Assembly: GCA_018384365.1 (NCBI GenBank)
Contig: JAHAYX010000037.1
Location: 1-39,827 of the forward strand
Length of the DNA: 39,827 nt
Source: Clostridiaceae bacterium
GTDB lineage: Bacteria > Bacillota > Clostridia > Oscillospirales > QAMX01
Direction: 5' to 3'
The position numbers and the translations under genes are program-made. Every line of letters begins with the position of its first letter. Position 1 is the first letter of the stretch. Below are positions 7,355-15,540 of the stretch, in pieces. Below the pieces are notes generated by a model, which searched no databases, had not been told where the DNA came from, and saw only the letters and a program-made list of their open reading frames with translations.

Positions 7355-9769
7355 ATGAAACTGAAACAAACCCCGTATCGTTATCCGTATGTTCCCGTGG
7401 AGCAGCGCGCCGCGCTTCTGCCGCTGCGGAATGTCTGCTCCATCGCACCGGCGGATGAATCCTCCGACTATCTGTACACCGGTAACGGTGTGTACCGTCT
7501 GGATGTTTCCGGCGAGCCGTATCAGGACGAACTGGCTGTGACACACGAGCTGCTGTATGAGCCGAAGTGGGCCAAAACTCCCGACGTTCCGGATCTGCGT
7601 CCGTATATAGCGGATATCCGCAAATATGTGATGGAAGGCAAGCCCGAACTGGCCGACAAACTGCTTGACAAAGCGCAGATTGAAGCCGGTATGGACAAAT
7701 ACATGGATTTTGACAAGAAGATCCTGTATCCGGTGGGTTCCCTGCATGTACATAAGGCGTTCTGGATGACCTTCAACCGCAAAAAAGCGGAGAAAACCTT
7801 CCATTATCTGCGCTGGCTGGACATGATGACCGGCCGCGTCTGCACGCACTGGGAAACGGAGCAGGGCGTGTTTGAAAACGAGTATATCGCCGCTTACGAC
7901 GGTAACCTGGTGGCCTCCCGCTTTACTGCGCCGGCCGGCTGCCTGGATCTCGATGTTTCCCTGCGTCTGCCGGGCGCGGACATTGTCAATATGTTCGGCC
8001 AGATCAGCATGAAGGGCGCGAAAAAAACGCTCGAGAAAACACCGGAACTTTTCAAGTTTGCGCTTGCCTATAACCCCGAATATGGCCAAAAGGGCTATGT
8101 GGCGGTCATTCGCTTTGTCCCGGACGGCGGCACGATTGAAGTGCAGGGCGACGGCGTGCAGGTGCGCGGCGCGAACAGCCTGGTTGTGCTCTCCAAAGTG
8201 GTCCGCTTTGAAAAGGACTTTGCGTTTGGCTGTGAAGACGCCATTGCAGAGGAATTCATGAAGGCCGGCACGGATTTCGACACCTATGTAAAGGGCAATC
8301 TGGACTTCCTCGGTGAGCGTATGTCCCGCTCCCAGATCAAGCTGGGCTGTGAATCCGAATATGTGCTCTCGGGCGAAGAACTGCTGCAGCGCTGCCATCG
8401 CGACGACGAGCTGTATCCCGTGATGATGGACAAGCTGTATGATATGGGTCGTTTCTATCAGATCATCGACACCGGCGAAATCCCGCCGATGTGGGGCCAG
8501 CACAACATCAACACCAACCTGCAGGTCTGCGCGGGCAACAACACGGGTCTCTTCGATGAGATGGATGTGTATTTCCGCTACTACGAGTCCAAGTTTGACG
8601 ATTTCCGCACCAATGCCAAGATGCTGTTTGGCGCGCGCGGCTTGCTGGCCAGCGTCCACTGCGACTATGACAGCGGCCTGTATTATCATTTCTCCCGCAC
8701 CTATCCGCATTACTGCTGGACAGGCTGCCTGGGCTGGATTTACAACGAAGTCTGGGGCTATTATCTGTGCACCGGCGATCTGGACTTCCTGCGCAGCCGC
8801 GTTGTCCCGGCGCTGAAGGAAATTGCCCTGTTCTTCGAGGATTATGCCTGTGACCGCGACGAGGACGGCAAGGTCATTTTCTATCCGTCCTTCTCGCCGG
8901 AGGATCCCACACCGAACCCCGATTATATGACAGTCACCTGCAAGAGCATCAATCCGACCCGTATCAATTCCGTCATGGATATCGCAATCTGCCGCGAAGT
9001 GCTTACGAACCTGATCGACGCCTGCAATACGCTGGGCATTGAGCAGGAAAACATTGCGCACTGGCAGCAGCAGCTGGAGGACCTGCCGGTCTATCTGCTG
9101 GATGAGGAAGGCGGCCTGAAGGAATGGGCATGGCCGACTATCGAGGAAAACTATAACCACCGTCATGTTTCGCACCATTATGACCTGTGGCCGGGCCGCG
9201 CCGTCACGCCGGAGCTGGAGCCTGAGGTCGCCGAAGCAATCAAAATTTCCAACCGCAAGCGCGGGCAGCAGGATGACTCTGCACACGGCATTATCCACCG
9301 CGCGCTGTGTGCGATCCGTCTGAAAGATGTGGATGAGGCGGAGCAGAACCTGTCTCAGCTGATTGACCACGGCTTTGTCCGCCGCAATCTTTCCACGGCA
9401 CACTTCCCGTACCGCGGACAGTTCCCGGACCTCCAGGGCGCTATGCCGGCGATTCTGCTTGAAATGTGCGTGTTTTCCATGCCGGGTATCGTGGAATTCC
9501 TGCCTGCCATGCCGGAATCCTTCCCGCACGGCGAGCTGGACGGCATCTGGCTGTACACCTGGGCAAAGATGGACAGCCTGAAGTGGGACGAAAGCGGTTT
9601 TACCGCGGATATCGTTTCCAATAAGGCTCAGACGCTCACGCTCCGTGTACGCCGGCCGGTGGAATCCTTTGTGATCAACGGCAAGGCATATGAAATGACG
9701 GGGGACCATGTGGAGTATACGGCGGCAGAAGGCGAGAAACTTGCCATTGCGGTCCGCTTTGCAAAATAA
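7355..9769 (+). CDS. glycoside hydrolase family 95-type enzyme (alpha-L-fucosidase/galactosidase-like)
   Basis: 804 residues starting at ATG 7355 after GAAAGGAG. Domain order fits GH95: an N-terminal beta-sandwich (to about 300), an (alpha/alpha)6 barrel and a C-terminal beta domain. Family landmarks are PPMWGQHNINTNLQ (substrate-binding Asn cluster), FYPSFSPED with candidate acid E516, HRHVSHHYDLWPG, and FPDLQGAMPAILLEM with candidate base-activating D692. GH95 contains inverting alpha-1,2-L-fucosidases and alpha-L-galactosidases. The motifs deviate from typical members (FPDLQG instead of FQIDGNFG), so the substrate may differ. No signal peptide is present. With GH43 and GH10 as neighbours, a side-chain sugar of complex xylan is the likely target. 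Confidence 0.82.
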   Translation: MKLKQTPYRYPYVPVEQRAALLPLRNVCSIAPADESSDYLYTGNGVYRLDVSGEPYQDELAVTHELLYEPKWAKTPDVPDLRPYIADIRKYVMEGKPELADKLLDKAQIEAGMDKYMDFDKKILYPVGSLHVHKAFWMTFNRKKAEKTFHYLRWLDMMTGRVCTHWETEQGVFENEYIAAYDGNLVASRFTAPAGCLDLDVSLRLPGADIVNMFGQISMKGAKKTLEKTPELFKFALAYNPEYGQKGYVAVIRFVPDGGTIEVQGDGVQVRGANSLVVLSKVVRFEKDFAFGCEDAIAEEFMKAGTDFDTYVKGNLDFLGERMSRSQIKLGCESEYVLSGEELLQRCHRDDELYPVMMDKLYDMGRFYQIIDTGEIPPMWGQHNINTNLQVCAGNNTGLFDEMDVYFRYYESKFDDFRTNAKMLFGARGLLASVHCDYDSGLYYHFSRTYPHYCWTGCLGWIYNEVWGYYLCTGDLDFLRSRVVPALKEIALFFEDYACDRDEDGKVIFYPSFSPEDPTPNPDYMTVTCKSINPTRINSVMDIAICREVLTNLIDACNTLGIEQENIAHWQQQLEDLPVYLLDEEGGLKEWAWPTIEENYNHRHVSHHYDLWPGRAVTPELEPEVAEAIKISNRKRGQQDDSAHGIIHRALCAIRLKDVDEAEQNLSQLIDHGFVRRNLSTAHFPYRGQFPDLQGAMPAILLEMCVFSMPGIVEFLPAMPESFPHGELDGIWLYTWAKMDSLKWDESGFTADIVSNKAQTLTLRVRRPVESFVINGKAYEMTGDHVEYTAAEGEKLAIAVRFAK

Positions 9770-9817
9770 TTCCGCAGATTCCGATTCGTGCGGATATAAT
9801 CCGCCTATCAAACCATA

Positions 9818-9861
9818 AAAAACCGCGCAGCAGGCAAAAAAACGCCCGCCGCGCGGTTTTT
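9818..9861. terminator. bidirectional terminator after GH95
   Basis: Perfect arms AAAAACCGCGC (9818-9828) and GCGCGGTTTTT (9851-9861). It separates the GH43-GH95 operon from the GH10 gene. Confidence 0.8.
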
Positions 9862-9937
9862 GTTTTGCCGGGGCAGAAAGTCCCCGGTGGAAAGTGGCCA
9901 TGCGGCGGACAATTCTGCGCGTCGTCTGCTTTTCAAG

Positions 9938-9966
9938 TTGACAGGATATTGCAAATATGATATGGT
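9938..9966 (+). promoter_or_regulatory. candidate promoter of the GH10 gene
   Basis: Consensus TTGACA (9938-9943), a 17-bp spacer and TATGGT (9961-9966). The -10 is weak, leaving room for activator control. Confidence 0.6.
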
Positions 9967-10021
9967 GGAATTGATCCACCGGATCTGTAGAAAAACAGAA
10001 AAAAGAGTTGAGAGGTGCAGC

Positions 10022-11254
10022 ATGAAAAGAGATTATTCCCACCGCCTGGGAAGAAAAACGGTGCGCGTTGTGCGGAAAGACGGATCTCCTGTCGTTGGGC
10101 AGCCTGTCCAATTTGAAATGACGAACCATGAGTTCCTCTGGGGCTCGGCAATTCGCGAAACCATCCCCTATGTGAATGGCCAGCTGGAAGGTGCGGAAAA
10201 AGAAAAAGTCGAAGAACGCATCGAAATCTGGTCAAAACTGTTTAATCATACAACTTTCCCGTTTTACTGGGGCAACTTTGAACCGGTAGAGGGAAAACCC
10301 CTGACCTGGGAAACTTTGCAGGCGGCGAAATGGCTGAAAGCCCGCGGCGTTACCCTGAAGGGGCATCCGCTGTGCTGGCACACGGTCTGCGCTGACTGGC
10401 TGATGCAGTATTCCAACGAAGAAATCCTGCGCCGTCAGCTTGCCCGTATCCGCCGTGACGTGGGCTTTTTTGAGGGCGTGATCGATATGTGGGACGTCAT
10501 TAACGAGGTCGTCATCATGCCGATCTTTGACAAATACGATAATGCCGTCACGCGTATCTGCAAGGAGCTGGGCCGCGTGGAACTGGTGAAGCGCGTGTTT
10601 GCGGCGGCCCATGAAACCAACCCGGATGCCACGCTGCTGATCAATGATTTCAACACCTCCACGAACTATGAAATCCTGATTGACGGCTGCCTGAATTCCG
10701 GTGTGCCGATTGACGTGATCGGTATCCAGTCCCATCAGCATCAGGGCTATTGGGGCGCGGAAAAACTGTATGAAGTGCTCGCACGTTTTGATCATTTTGG
10801 CCTGCCGCTTCACTTCACGGAGAATACCCTGACCTCCGGTCACATCATGCCGCCGGAAATTGAGGATCTGAACGACTATAAGATTCCGGAATGGCCGTCC
10901 ACACCGGAATTTGAGGACCGTCAGGCCCGTGAGACCGTTGAAATGTACGAGATCCTGTTCGCACATCCGCAGGTGGAGAATGCGGTATCCTGGAGCTTTG
11001 TGGATGGCGGCTGGCTGGGCGCTCCGGCGGGCTTCATCCGCGAGGATAACTCCATTAAGCCGGTATATGATGCCGTGATGGAACTTGTGAAAGGCAAGTG
11101 GTGGACGCGCGGCGAGGCTGTGACCGATGCAAACGGCGAGATCGTTGTGGAAGGCTACCGCGGCGATTATAAACTCCGTTGCTGCGGCAGTGAAACCGAT
11201 CTGGCCCTGCGAAAAGGGAAACTCGACGGCATACGCACAATGATTCTGGAATAA
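10022..11254 (+). CDS. intracellular GH10 endo-1,4-beta-xylanase
   Basis: 410 residues. ATG 10022 follows GAGAGG (10010-10015); the frame is open upstream to 9860 but crosses the terminator and promoter, so the longer start is rejected. GH10 landmarks are LWGSAIRE, the KGHPLCWHT substrate-binding box, WDVINEVV with acid/base E162, NDFNTS, and LPLHFTEN with nucleophile E267, about the usual 105 residues apart. No signal peptide or CBM. The last ~70 residues after VDGGWLGAPAG form a small beta extension. It should cut imported xylo-oligosaccharides. It has its own promoter and terminator but lies next to GH43/GH95 and AraC, forming one functional locus. Confidence 0.92.
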   Translation: MKRDYSHRLGRKTVRVVRKDGSPVVGQPVQFEMTNHEFLWGSAIRETIPYVNGQLEGAEKEKVEERIEIWSKLFNHTTFPFYWGNFEPVEGKPLTWETLQAAKWLKARGVTLKGHPLCWHTVCADWLMQYSNEEILRRQLARIRRDVGFFEGVIDMWDVINEVVIMPIFDKYDNAVTRICKELGRVELVKRVFAAAHETNPDATLLINDFNTSTNYEILIDGCLNSGVPIDVIGIQSHQHQGYWGAEKLYEVLARFDHFGLPLHFTENTLTSGHIMPPEIEDLNDYKIPEWPSTPEFEDRQARETVEMYEILFAHPQVENAVSWSFVDGGWLGAPAGFIREDNSIKPVYDAVMELVKGKWWTRGEAVTDANGEIVVEGYRGDYKLRCCGSETDLALRKGKLDGIRTMILE

Positions 11255-11273
11255 ACCAATTACAGTGGAAAGT

Positions 11274-11309
11274 CCGGCGCAGCACAAAGTGCTGTGCCGG
11301 GCTCTTTTT
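11274..11309 (+). terminator. terminator of the GH10 gene
   Basis: Arms CCGGCGCAGCAC (11274-11285) and GTGCTGTGCCGG (11289-11300) with one G-T pair, followed by a T-run to 11309. Confidence 0.85.
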
Positions 11310-11367
11310 GACAAATCTGCGCAGGAGAGACCCTCAGAAAACCGATAGTTTTTGAAAGAATTACCGC

Positions 11368-11396
11368 TTGTGAAGCCGGGGAATTTCTGCTACAAT
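11368..11396 (+). promoter_or_regulatory. promoter with extended -10
   Basis: TTGTGA (11368-11373), a 17-bp spacer and TACAAT (11391-11396), preceded by TGC. Transcription would begin about 11403, only ~22 bases before a terminator hairpin. Confidence 0.75.
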
Positions 11397-11402
11397 AGGA
11401 TT

Positions 11403-11466
11403 TGTGCGGCGCGTAGAATGGTTCAGCGCGAAATCAGAAACACTCTGATTTCGCGCTTTCTTTTTT
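11403..11466 (+). ncRNA. candidate ~60-nt leader or small RNA ending in a terminator
   Basis: A transcript from the promoter at 11368-11396 runs straight into a perfect 14-bp stem (arms 11425-11438 and 11444-11457, loop AACAC) followed by a T-run. About 40 bases later comes the start of the DUF2798-like gene. This could be an attenuator controlling that gene or a free small RNA. I recognise no known riboswitch. Confidence 0.45.
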
Positions 11467-11507
11467 GCCGGAACAAAGAATTATAAAGGGAAATGAGGGG
11501 AAAGAAA

Positions 11508-11996
11508 ATGGAATTTCGCATGAAGCTGCCGCGAAGCAAGGGAGAATTTGCCCTGTTTATTGGCATAATCTCCGTAATCTCTGTGAACATCATTGCACCG
11601 CTGATCACCTGCTTTGAATTTGGGTTTCACATGGCCGTCTGGGCGAACGTACTGCACGTGCTTCCGTTTATTTGGCTGAGCGTGGTGGCGTTGGTATTGC
11701 TGACGTATTGGCCTGCCGAGTGGCTGACCGGCCGTATCGTGAAGCCGGAGGACAGCTTCCGGGCACACATGGTTGCCAATATTCTATGCACGGTATTCCT
11801 GATGTCTGTTTTTTTGACGGTTGTGGGAACTTGGATTGGCAGCCGACAGATCACGCTGGAGCCGATTCGGACATTCTTTTACAAGTGGCCGCGTAATTTT
11901 TCCATATCGTTTGCAGTAGAACTGCTGGTGGCGCAGCCAATTGCCCGCTTGGTTATGTGGAAGCTTCATGAACACCGGGATCGTGAACGCTGCTGA
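11508..11996 (+). CDS. DUF2798-like membrane protein
   Basis: 162 residues. ATG 11508 is preceded by GAGGGGAAAG; an ATG at 11493 is possible but its ribosome site is too close. Four hydrophobic segments are visible, in two pairs: IGIISVISVNIIAPLI, VLHVLPFIWLSVVALVLL, ILCTVFLMSVFLTVV and FSISFAVELLVAQPIARL. The last, WPRNFSISFAVELLVAQPIAR, fits the repeated motif of DUF2798 proteins, which are small membrane proteins of unknown function. The leader contains a promoter and a strong terminator-like stem. No further role can be assigned. Confidence 0.75.
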   Translation: MEFRMKLPRSKGEFALFIGIISVISVNIIAPLITCFEFGFHMAVWANVLHVLPFIWLSVVALVLLTYWPAEWLTGRIVKPEDSFRAHMVANILCTVFLMSVFLTVVGTWIGSRQITLEPIRTFFYKWPRNFSISFAVELLVAQPIARLVMWKLHEHRDRERC

Positions 11997-12052
11997 AGCA
12001 AAAAAGCCGGACTGTCTGTGCGTGTACGGACAGTCCGGCCCTCCCGGTGATT

Positions 12053-12766
12053 TCAGTGGACCTGTACCAGATCCTCCACCGGCAGGGAGAGAATCATGGC
12101 CTTTGCGTCGCTTCTCAGTCCGAAATTTTCATTGATGGCGCGCATGATGGAAATTCGTTTCTCGGATGGCGTGAGGATGGAGATGATCTCCTTTTCCGGC
12201 TGAATGGTGAGGGAGAGAAAATGCTCCGCCGCACCGTGGCCGACGCCGCGTGCGTGCAGGACGGTACCGCCCGTTGCCCCTGCGTCGCGCGCAGCCTCCA
12301 TAATCTGCTCTGTATAGCCGGGCTCTGAAACCGCCAGAATCAAACTGTATGCGTTATTCAGCACCATGGTCTGCTCCTTTCCTGATTGTGGTTCTGCTTC
12401 GCCCTGAAGCGGGGAAATGGGGATATCGCCGCTGCGCATCAGGGCTGCGTGCAGTAAACTGCTGATACCGGTCAGCCGCATCGTGAAGGCGATGCCGCGC
12501 CCGGAGAATTTCATGAGTTTGCGTCCGCTGATCTCGTTGAGCATATCGGAAAGATACTGCGCATTCACAAAGGAAAATATTACGTCTTTATCGGCACTTT
12601 CCAGACCCAGCATATCCATAATGGCCGTGCTGGCAGTGCCGACGCCCATGGCAAGGAAGCTGGTATGCGGATATTTCTTGTTATAATAGGCCGCCAGCCC
12701 GGAACCGCGTCCACGGTCTACGATGGATACAAGCATTTTCACCGGCGAACTGATGGGATCAGCCAT
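12053..12766 (-). CDS. tandem PII-like (GlnB-fold) protein, partner of DUF1538
   Basis: 237 residues in two halves, each with a PII-like ferredoxin fold. The first (residues 8-110) begins KMLVSIVDRGRGSGLAAYY and the second (from about 140) begins SLILAVSEPGYTEQIMEAARDAGATGGTV, the usual PII beta1-alpha1 pattern. The second half has HARGVG where classical PII has its T-loop region. No uridylylation Tyr motif is obvious. The ATG at 12766 overlaps the end of the DUF1538 gene by 8 bp and uses GGAGGT as ribosome site, so translation is coupled. PII-like proteins next to DUF1538 probably gate the membrane protein according to a nucleotide signal; this is inferred. Confidence 0.82.
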   Translation of the reverse strand: MADPISSPVKMLVSIVDRGRGSGLAAYYNKKYPHTSFLAMGVGTASTAIMDMLGLESADKDVIFSFVNAQYLSDMLNEISGRKLMKFSGRGIAFTMRLTGISSLLHAALMRSGDIPISPLQGEAEPQSGKEQTMVLNNAYSLILAVSEPGYTEQIMEAARDAGATGGTVLHARGVGHGAAEHFLSLTIQPEKEIISILTPSEKRISIMRAINENFGLRSDAKAMILSLPVEDLVQVH

Positions 12767-14318
12767 GGATGATCACCTCCTCGGAAGGAATGGTCTGGGG
12801 CAGGAGAGCCTCGTAGTCGAGTATGTCGTCCGGCAGAGTTTCCGCCGCCATACGCACTGCTGTCAGACGGTCGGCTTTGCGTCTGGAGAAGAACCCCAGG
12901 ATCTGAATGGTCAAAAGCGGCGTCATGGCCACCATGGCAACCACGCCGAAGGCGTCCGTCAGGATGTTGTTGCCCAGCGCTTCACAGGCGCCCATCGTGA
13001 AGGGGAGAAGGAAGGTTGCGGTCATCGTACCGCTCGCAACACCGCCGGAGTCGAACGCTATGCCGGTGAAGAGCCTGGGAACGAAGAAGCTCAGTGCGAT
13101 GGCAATGGCATAGCCGGGGATGAGGAACCAGTAGATATTAATCCCGGTTACAACCCGGATCATGCCAAGCCCCGCGGAAATTGCCACGCCGATGGAGAGA
13201 CTGAGCTTCATGGCGCGCTGTGTGACGGCGCCGTTTGTGATTTCCTCCACCTGCTTATTCAGAACCTGTACGGAGGGCTCTGCAATGACGACGAAATAAC
13301 CAATCAGCATGGCCAGCGGAACAAGCAGGAAACGGAAGACGGATTCCGCCAATGCCGCACCGATATAGGAACCGGCGGGCATGAACCCGACGTTTGCGCC
13401 TGTCAGAAAGAGCACCAGTCCGACATAACTGTAGGTAAAACCTGCTGTCATACGAATCAGACGCAGATTGCGGAAGCGCCGCGTGATCAGATTGAACACA
13501 AGAAAAACCAGGACAATCGGAAACACGGACGAAGCCACTTCCAGAATGTAATCCGGAAATTCGTGCAGGAAGGAGGCGGCAATTTCCCGCGTGTCCACTG
13601 CATTCACCAGATAACTGGAGGAATAGTCTGCACCGGAGGGTTTATAGAAAATGCCCAGCAGCAAAACCATGAGAATCGGGCCGATGCTGCACAGAGCAAC
13701 CAAACCAAAGGAGTCATCCTGCCCGCCGCGGTCGCCGCGTATCGTTGCAATACCAATACCAAGAGCCAGAATGAAGGGTACGGTAATGGGCCCGGTTGTC
13801 ACACCACCGGAGTCGAAGGCCAGGGGCACGAAATCATTCGGCGCAAAGATGGAAACCACAAATACCAGCAGATAAAACCCCAAAAGCATATATTTCAGCG
13901 GAATATGGAACAGAATACGCAGGACAGCGATGATTAGAAAGGCACCGACGCCTACGGCGATCGTGAATATGAGCACCATGTTGGGAATGGCGGAAACCTG
14001 CTCGGCAAGCACCTGCAGATCCGGTTCGGCGATGGTGATAATGGTGCCGATCAGGAAGCAAACGCACAGAATCAGCCAGATTCGCCGCGTTTTCGTCATT
14101 TCGGAACCGATTGCCTCGCCCATTGGCGTCATGGACATATCCACCCCGGCTGAAAAGAGACTCATGCCCATGACCAGCATCACGGCGCCTATCAAAAATG
14201 TCAGCATGATATCAACGGGAAGCGGTACTATCGTGAAACTGAGCACCAGCACGATGAGTGTTATGGGCAATACGGCAGTCATGGATTCGGCAAGCTTATG
14301 CCGCAGGCTCTTTAACAA
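12759..14318 (-). CDS. DUF1538 integral membrane protein with internal duplication
   Basis: About 519 residues and roughly 12 hydrophobic segments. The two halves repeat the same motifs: AEPDLQVLAEQV then FDSGGVTTGPITVPF in the first, AEPSVQVLNKQV then FDSGGVASGTMTATF in the second. The duplicated FDSGGV re-entrant-like motif suggests an inverted-repeat transporter. The frame opens at 14339 (TTG), but that start would swallow the AAGGTGG ribosome site, so I prefer TTG 14318; the N-terminus is uncertain. It is co-transcribed with the PII-like gene. DUF1538 proteins are suspected transporters with no substrate known to me. Confidence 0.85.
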   Translation of the reverse strand: MLKSLRHKLAESMTAVLPITLIVLVLSFTIVPLPVDIMLTFLIGAVMLVMGMSLFSAGVDMSMTPMGEAIGSEMTKTRRIWLILCVCFLIGTIITIAEPDLQVLAEQVSAIPNMVLIFTIAVGVGAFLIIAVLRILFHIPLKYMLLGFYLLVFVVSIFAPNDFVPLAFDSGGVTTGPITVPFILALGIGIATIRGDRGGQDDSFGLVALCSIGPILMVLLLGIFYKPSGADYSSSYLVNAVDTREIAASFLHEFPDYILEVASSVFPIVLVFLVFNLITRRFRNLRLIRMTAGFTYSYVGLVLFLTGANVGFMPAGSYIGAALAESVFRFLLVPLAMLIGYFVVIAEPSVQVLNKQVEEITNGAVTQRAMKLSLSIGVAISAGLGMIRVVTGINIYWFLIPGYAIAIALSFFVPRLFTGIAFDSGGVASGTMTATFLLPFTMGACEALGNNILTDAFGVVAMVAMTPLLTIQILGFFSRRKADRLTAVRMAAETLPDDILDYEALLPQTIPSEEVIIHG

Positions 14319-14494
14319 ATACGATCTACCACCTTTCAAAAAGATTGAAATTTTTTGATATTTTCCAGAATCTTTATGATTTCTTTATACGATGATTATA
14401 CTATATCTGACGGTCATGCGCAAGGTGAAATCCTGACGGAGATCCCTCAAAATAATTTAACAGAATCTGCGGGACAAAAAATGAAAAAAAGGAC

Positions 14495-14523
14495 TTGACA
14501 AATAGCAAAAAATGAATTATACT
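14495..14523 (+). promoter_or_regulatory. promoter of the tRNA cluster
   Basis: Consensus TTGACA (14495-14500), a 17-bp spacer and TATACT (14518-14523), about 30 bp before the first tRNA. The A-rich stretch upstream (14470-14490) could be an UP element. Confidence 0.9.
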
Positions 14524-14552
14524 ACATAAGCTGTTTTTGATATCTTTTTCGT

Positions 14553-14629
14553 GGCGGTATAGCTCAGCTGGCTAGAGCATCCGGTTCATACCCGGCAGGT
14601 CGTTGGTTCAAATCCGACTGCCGCTACCA
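14553..14629 (+). tRNA. tRNA-Met (CAT), elongator
   Basis: 77 nt with CCA encoded. The acceptor pairs with G-U at 1:72. D arm GCTC/GAGC, anticodon loop TTCATAC on a CCGG/CCGG stem, and T loop TTCAAAT are all visible. The anticodon stem lacks the GGG/CCC run of initiator tRNA, so this is the elongator. Confidence 0.95.
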
Positions 14630-14632
14630 AAG

Positions 14633-14661
14633 CCGAAAGCAGAAGTTTCTTCTGCTTTCGG
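14633..14661. repeat. perfect hairpin between tRNA genes
   Basis: 13-bp arms (14633-14645 and 14649-14661) around a TTT loop. No T-run, so it more likely guides processing of the tRNA precursor than termination. Confidence 0.6.
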
Positions 14662-14673
14662 TATCAAAAACGT

Positions 14674-14748
14674 GGCCCGGTGGTCAAGCGGTTAAGACAC
14701 CGCCCTTTCACGGCGGTAACACGAGTTCGATTCTCGTCCGGGTCACCA
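14674..14748 (+). tRNA. tRNA-Glu (TTC)
   Basis: 75 nt with CCA encoded. Acceptor GGCCCGG pairs with CCGGGTC; anticodon stem CCGCC/GGCGG carries loop CTTTCAC, giving anticodon TTC. Confidence 0.95.
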
Positions 14749-14754
14749 TTTTAC

Positions 14755-14831
14755 GGAGGCTTAGCTCAGTTGGTTAGAGCGCCTGCTTCACACGCAGGAG
14801 GTCACTGATTCGAGTTCAGTAGTCTCCACCA
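14755..14831 (+). tRNA. tRNA-Val (CAC)
   Basis: 77 nt with CCA encoded. Acceptor GGAGGCT pairs with AGTCTCC; anticodon stem CCTGC/GCAGG carries loop TTCACAC, giving anticodon CAC, a minor Val isoacceptor for GUG. Confidence 0.95.
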
Positions 14832-14868
14832 GAAACACCGCAGAAAATGTTCTGCGGTGTTTCTTTTT
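14831..14868 (+). terminator. terminator of the tRNA cluster
   Basis: Perfect 15-bp arms (14831-14845 and 14850-14864) followed by Ts. The stem begins on the last base of the tRNA-Val CCA. Confidence 0.9.
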
Positions 14869-14958
14869 GCCTTTTTCGGGAACTGCGGGGAAATAACTGA
14901 TGCTTTCTTTCATAATTCTTTTGTTTTGCGGCAGAATAAGCACGGGGTGATAACAGTG

Positions 14959-15384
14959 ATGCAGGAAACAAAATTGCTGCAATCTATTCATAAAACCGCA
15001 GAAATGGGCTGTGAAGGCATTTTATCCGTGCTGGATTACACGAAGGATGCCGGTTTGAAAAACGTGCTGTCGCGGCAGCTTCAGGAATACCGGGAATTCG
15101 AGCGGGATGCGGAACGGCTGCTTTCAGAGCGCGGGGAACGCGCGGAAGACGTGGGGAAAATGGCCAAGTTTTCCGCCCGGGCGATGTCGGCGGGCAAGCT
15201 TCTGCGGGGATGCACGGCATCCAGAATTGCGGAAATGACAATCGAAGGCAATCACAGAGGAATCAGCAAGACGTTGACACAGCTGAACGACTGCCAGGGC
15301 GGAGAGCAGGCGACAGTGGAATTTGCCACCCGCTTTCTTTCCACGCAGCAGGAAAACGTCCGTCAGCTGCAGCCTTATCTTTGA
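14959..15384 (+). CDS. small helical protein, ferritin-like (DUF2383-type)
   Basis: 141 residues from ATG 14959, with GGGGTGA 8 nt upstream. The whole protein is predicted helical: METKLLQSIHKTAEMG, then LKNVLSRQLQEYREFERDAERLL, then AMSAGKLLRGCTASRIAEMTIEG, then a final helix with FLSTQQENVRQLQPYL. This matches a common clostridial small protein that I associate with the DUF2383 ferritin-like four-helix bundle. No clear di-iron ExxH pairs are seen, so metal binding is unlikely. It stands alone between the tRNA terminator and the alkyltransferase-like gene. Function unknown. Confidence 0.7.
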   Translation: MQETKLLQSIHKTAEMGCEGILSVLDYTKDAGLKNVLSRQLQEYREFERDAERLLSERGERAEDVGKMAKFSARAMSAGKLLRGCTASRIAEMTIEGNHRGISKTLTQLNDCQGGEQATVEFATRFLSTQQENVRQLQPYL

Positions 15385-15446
15385 ATAACGAAGAAGATGC
15401 AGGAAGTCCGAAAAACGGGCTTCTTGCATGTTTACATAGAGCGGAA

Positions 15447-15476
15447 TGGACAGCGCACGTCCATTCGTGCTATACT
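15447..15476 (+). promoter_or_regulatory. promoter of the alkyltransferase-like gene
   Basis: TGGACA (15447-15452), 18-bp spacer, TATACT (15471-15476) with TGC before it. It lies inside the longer open frame, which argues that translation starts downstream. Confidence 0.6.
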
Positions 15477-15540
15477 ACCTGTAAATGATGCTGTGTGGCT
15501 GCTCTTTTGGGACGGCTGCGCGGAATGGATGGGCTATAAA

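Noticed and set aside
5864-10129. 1421-codon open frame on the minus strand
   Set aside because: It lies opposite the well-supported GH43 and GH95 genes and comes from their codon bias; its protein is His/Arg-rich with no domain.
12723-13937. 404-codon open frame on the plus strand
   Set aside because: It is the antisense shadow of the PII-like and DUF1538 genes, of unnatural His/Gln/Asn composition.
14553-14831. tRNA cluster as an attachment site of a mobile element
   Set aside because: No integrase, no repeat of a tRNA 3' end nearby, and the genes around are ordinary host genes.
15397-15540. N-terminal extension of the alkyltransferase-like protein
   Set aside because: A promoter lies inside the segment and the extra residues show no similarity to the fold.
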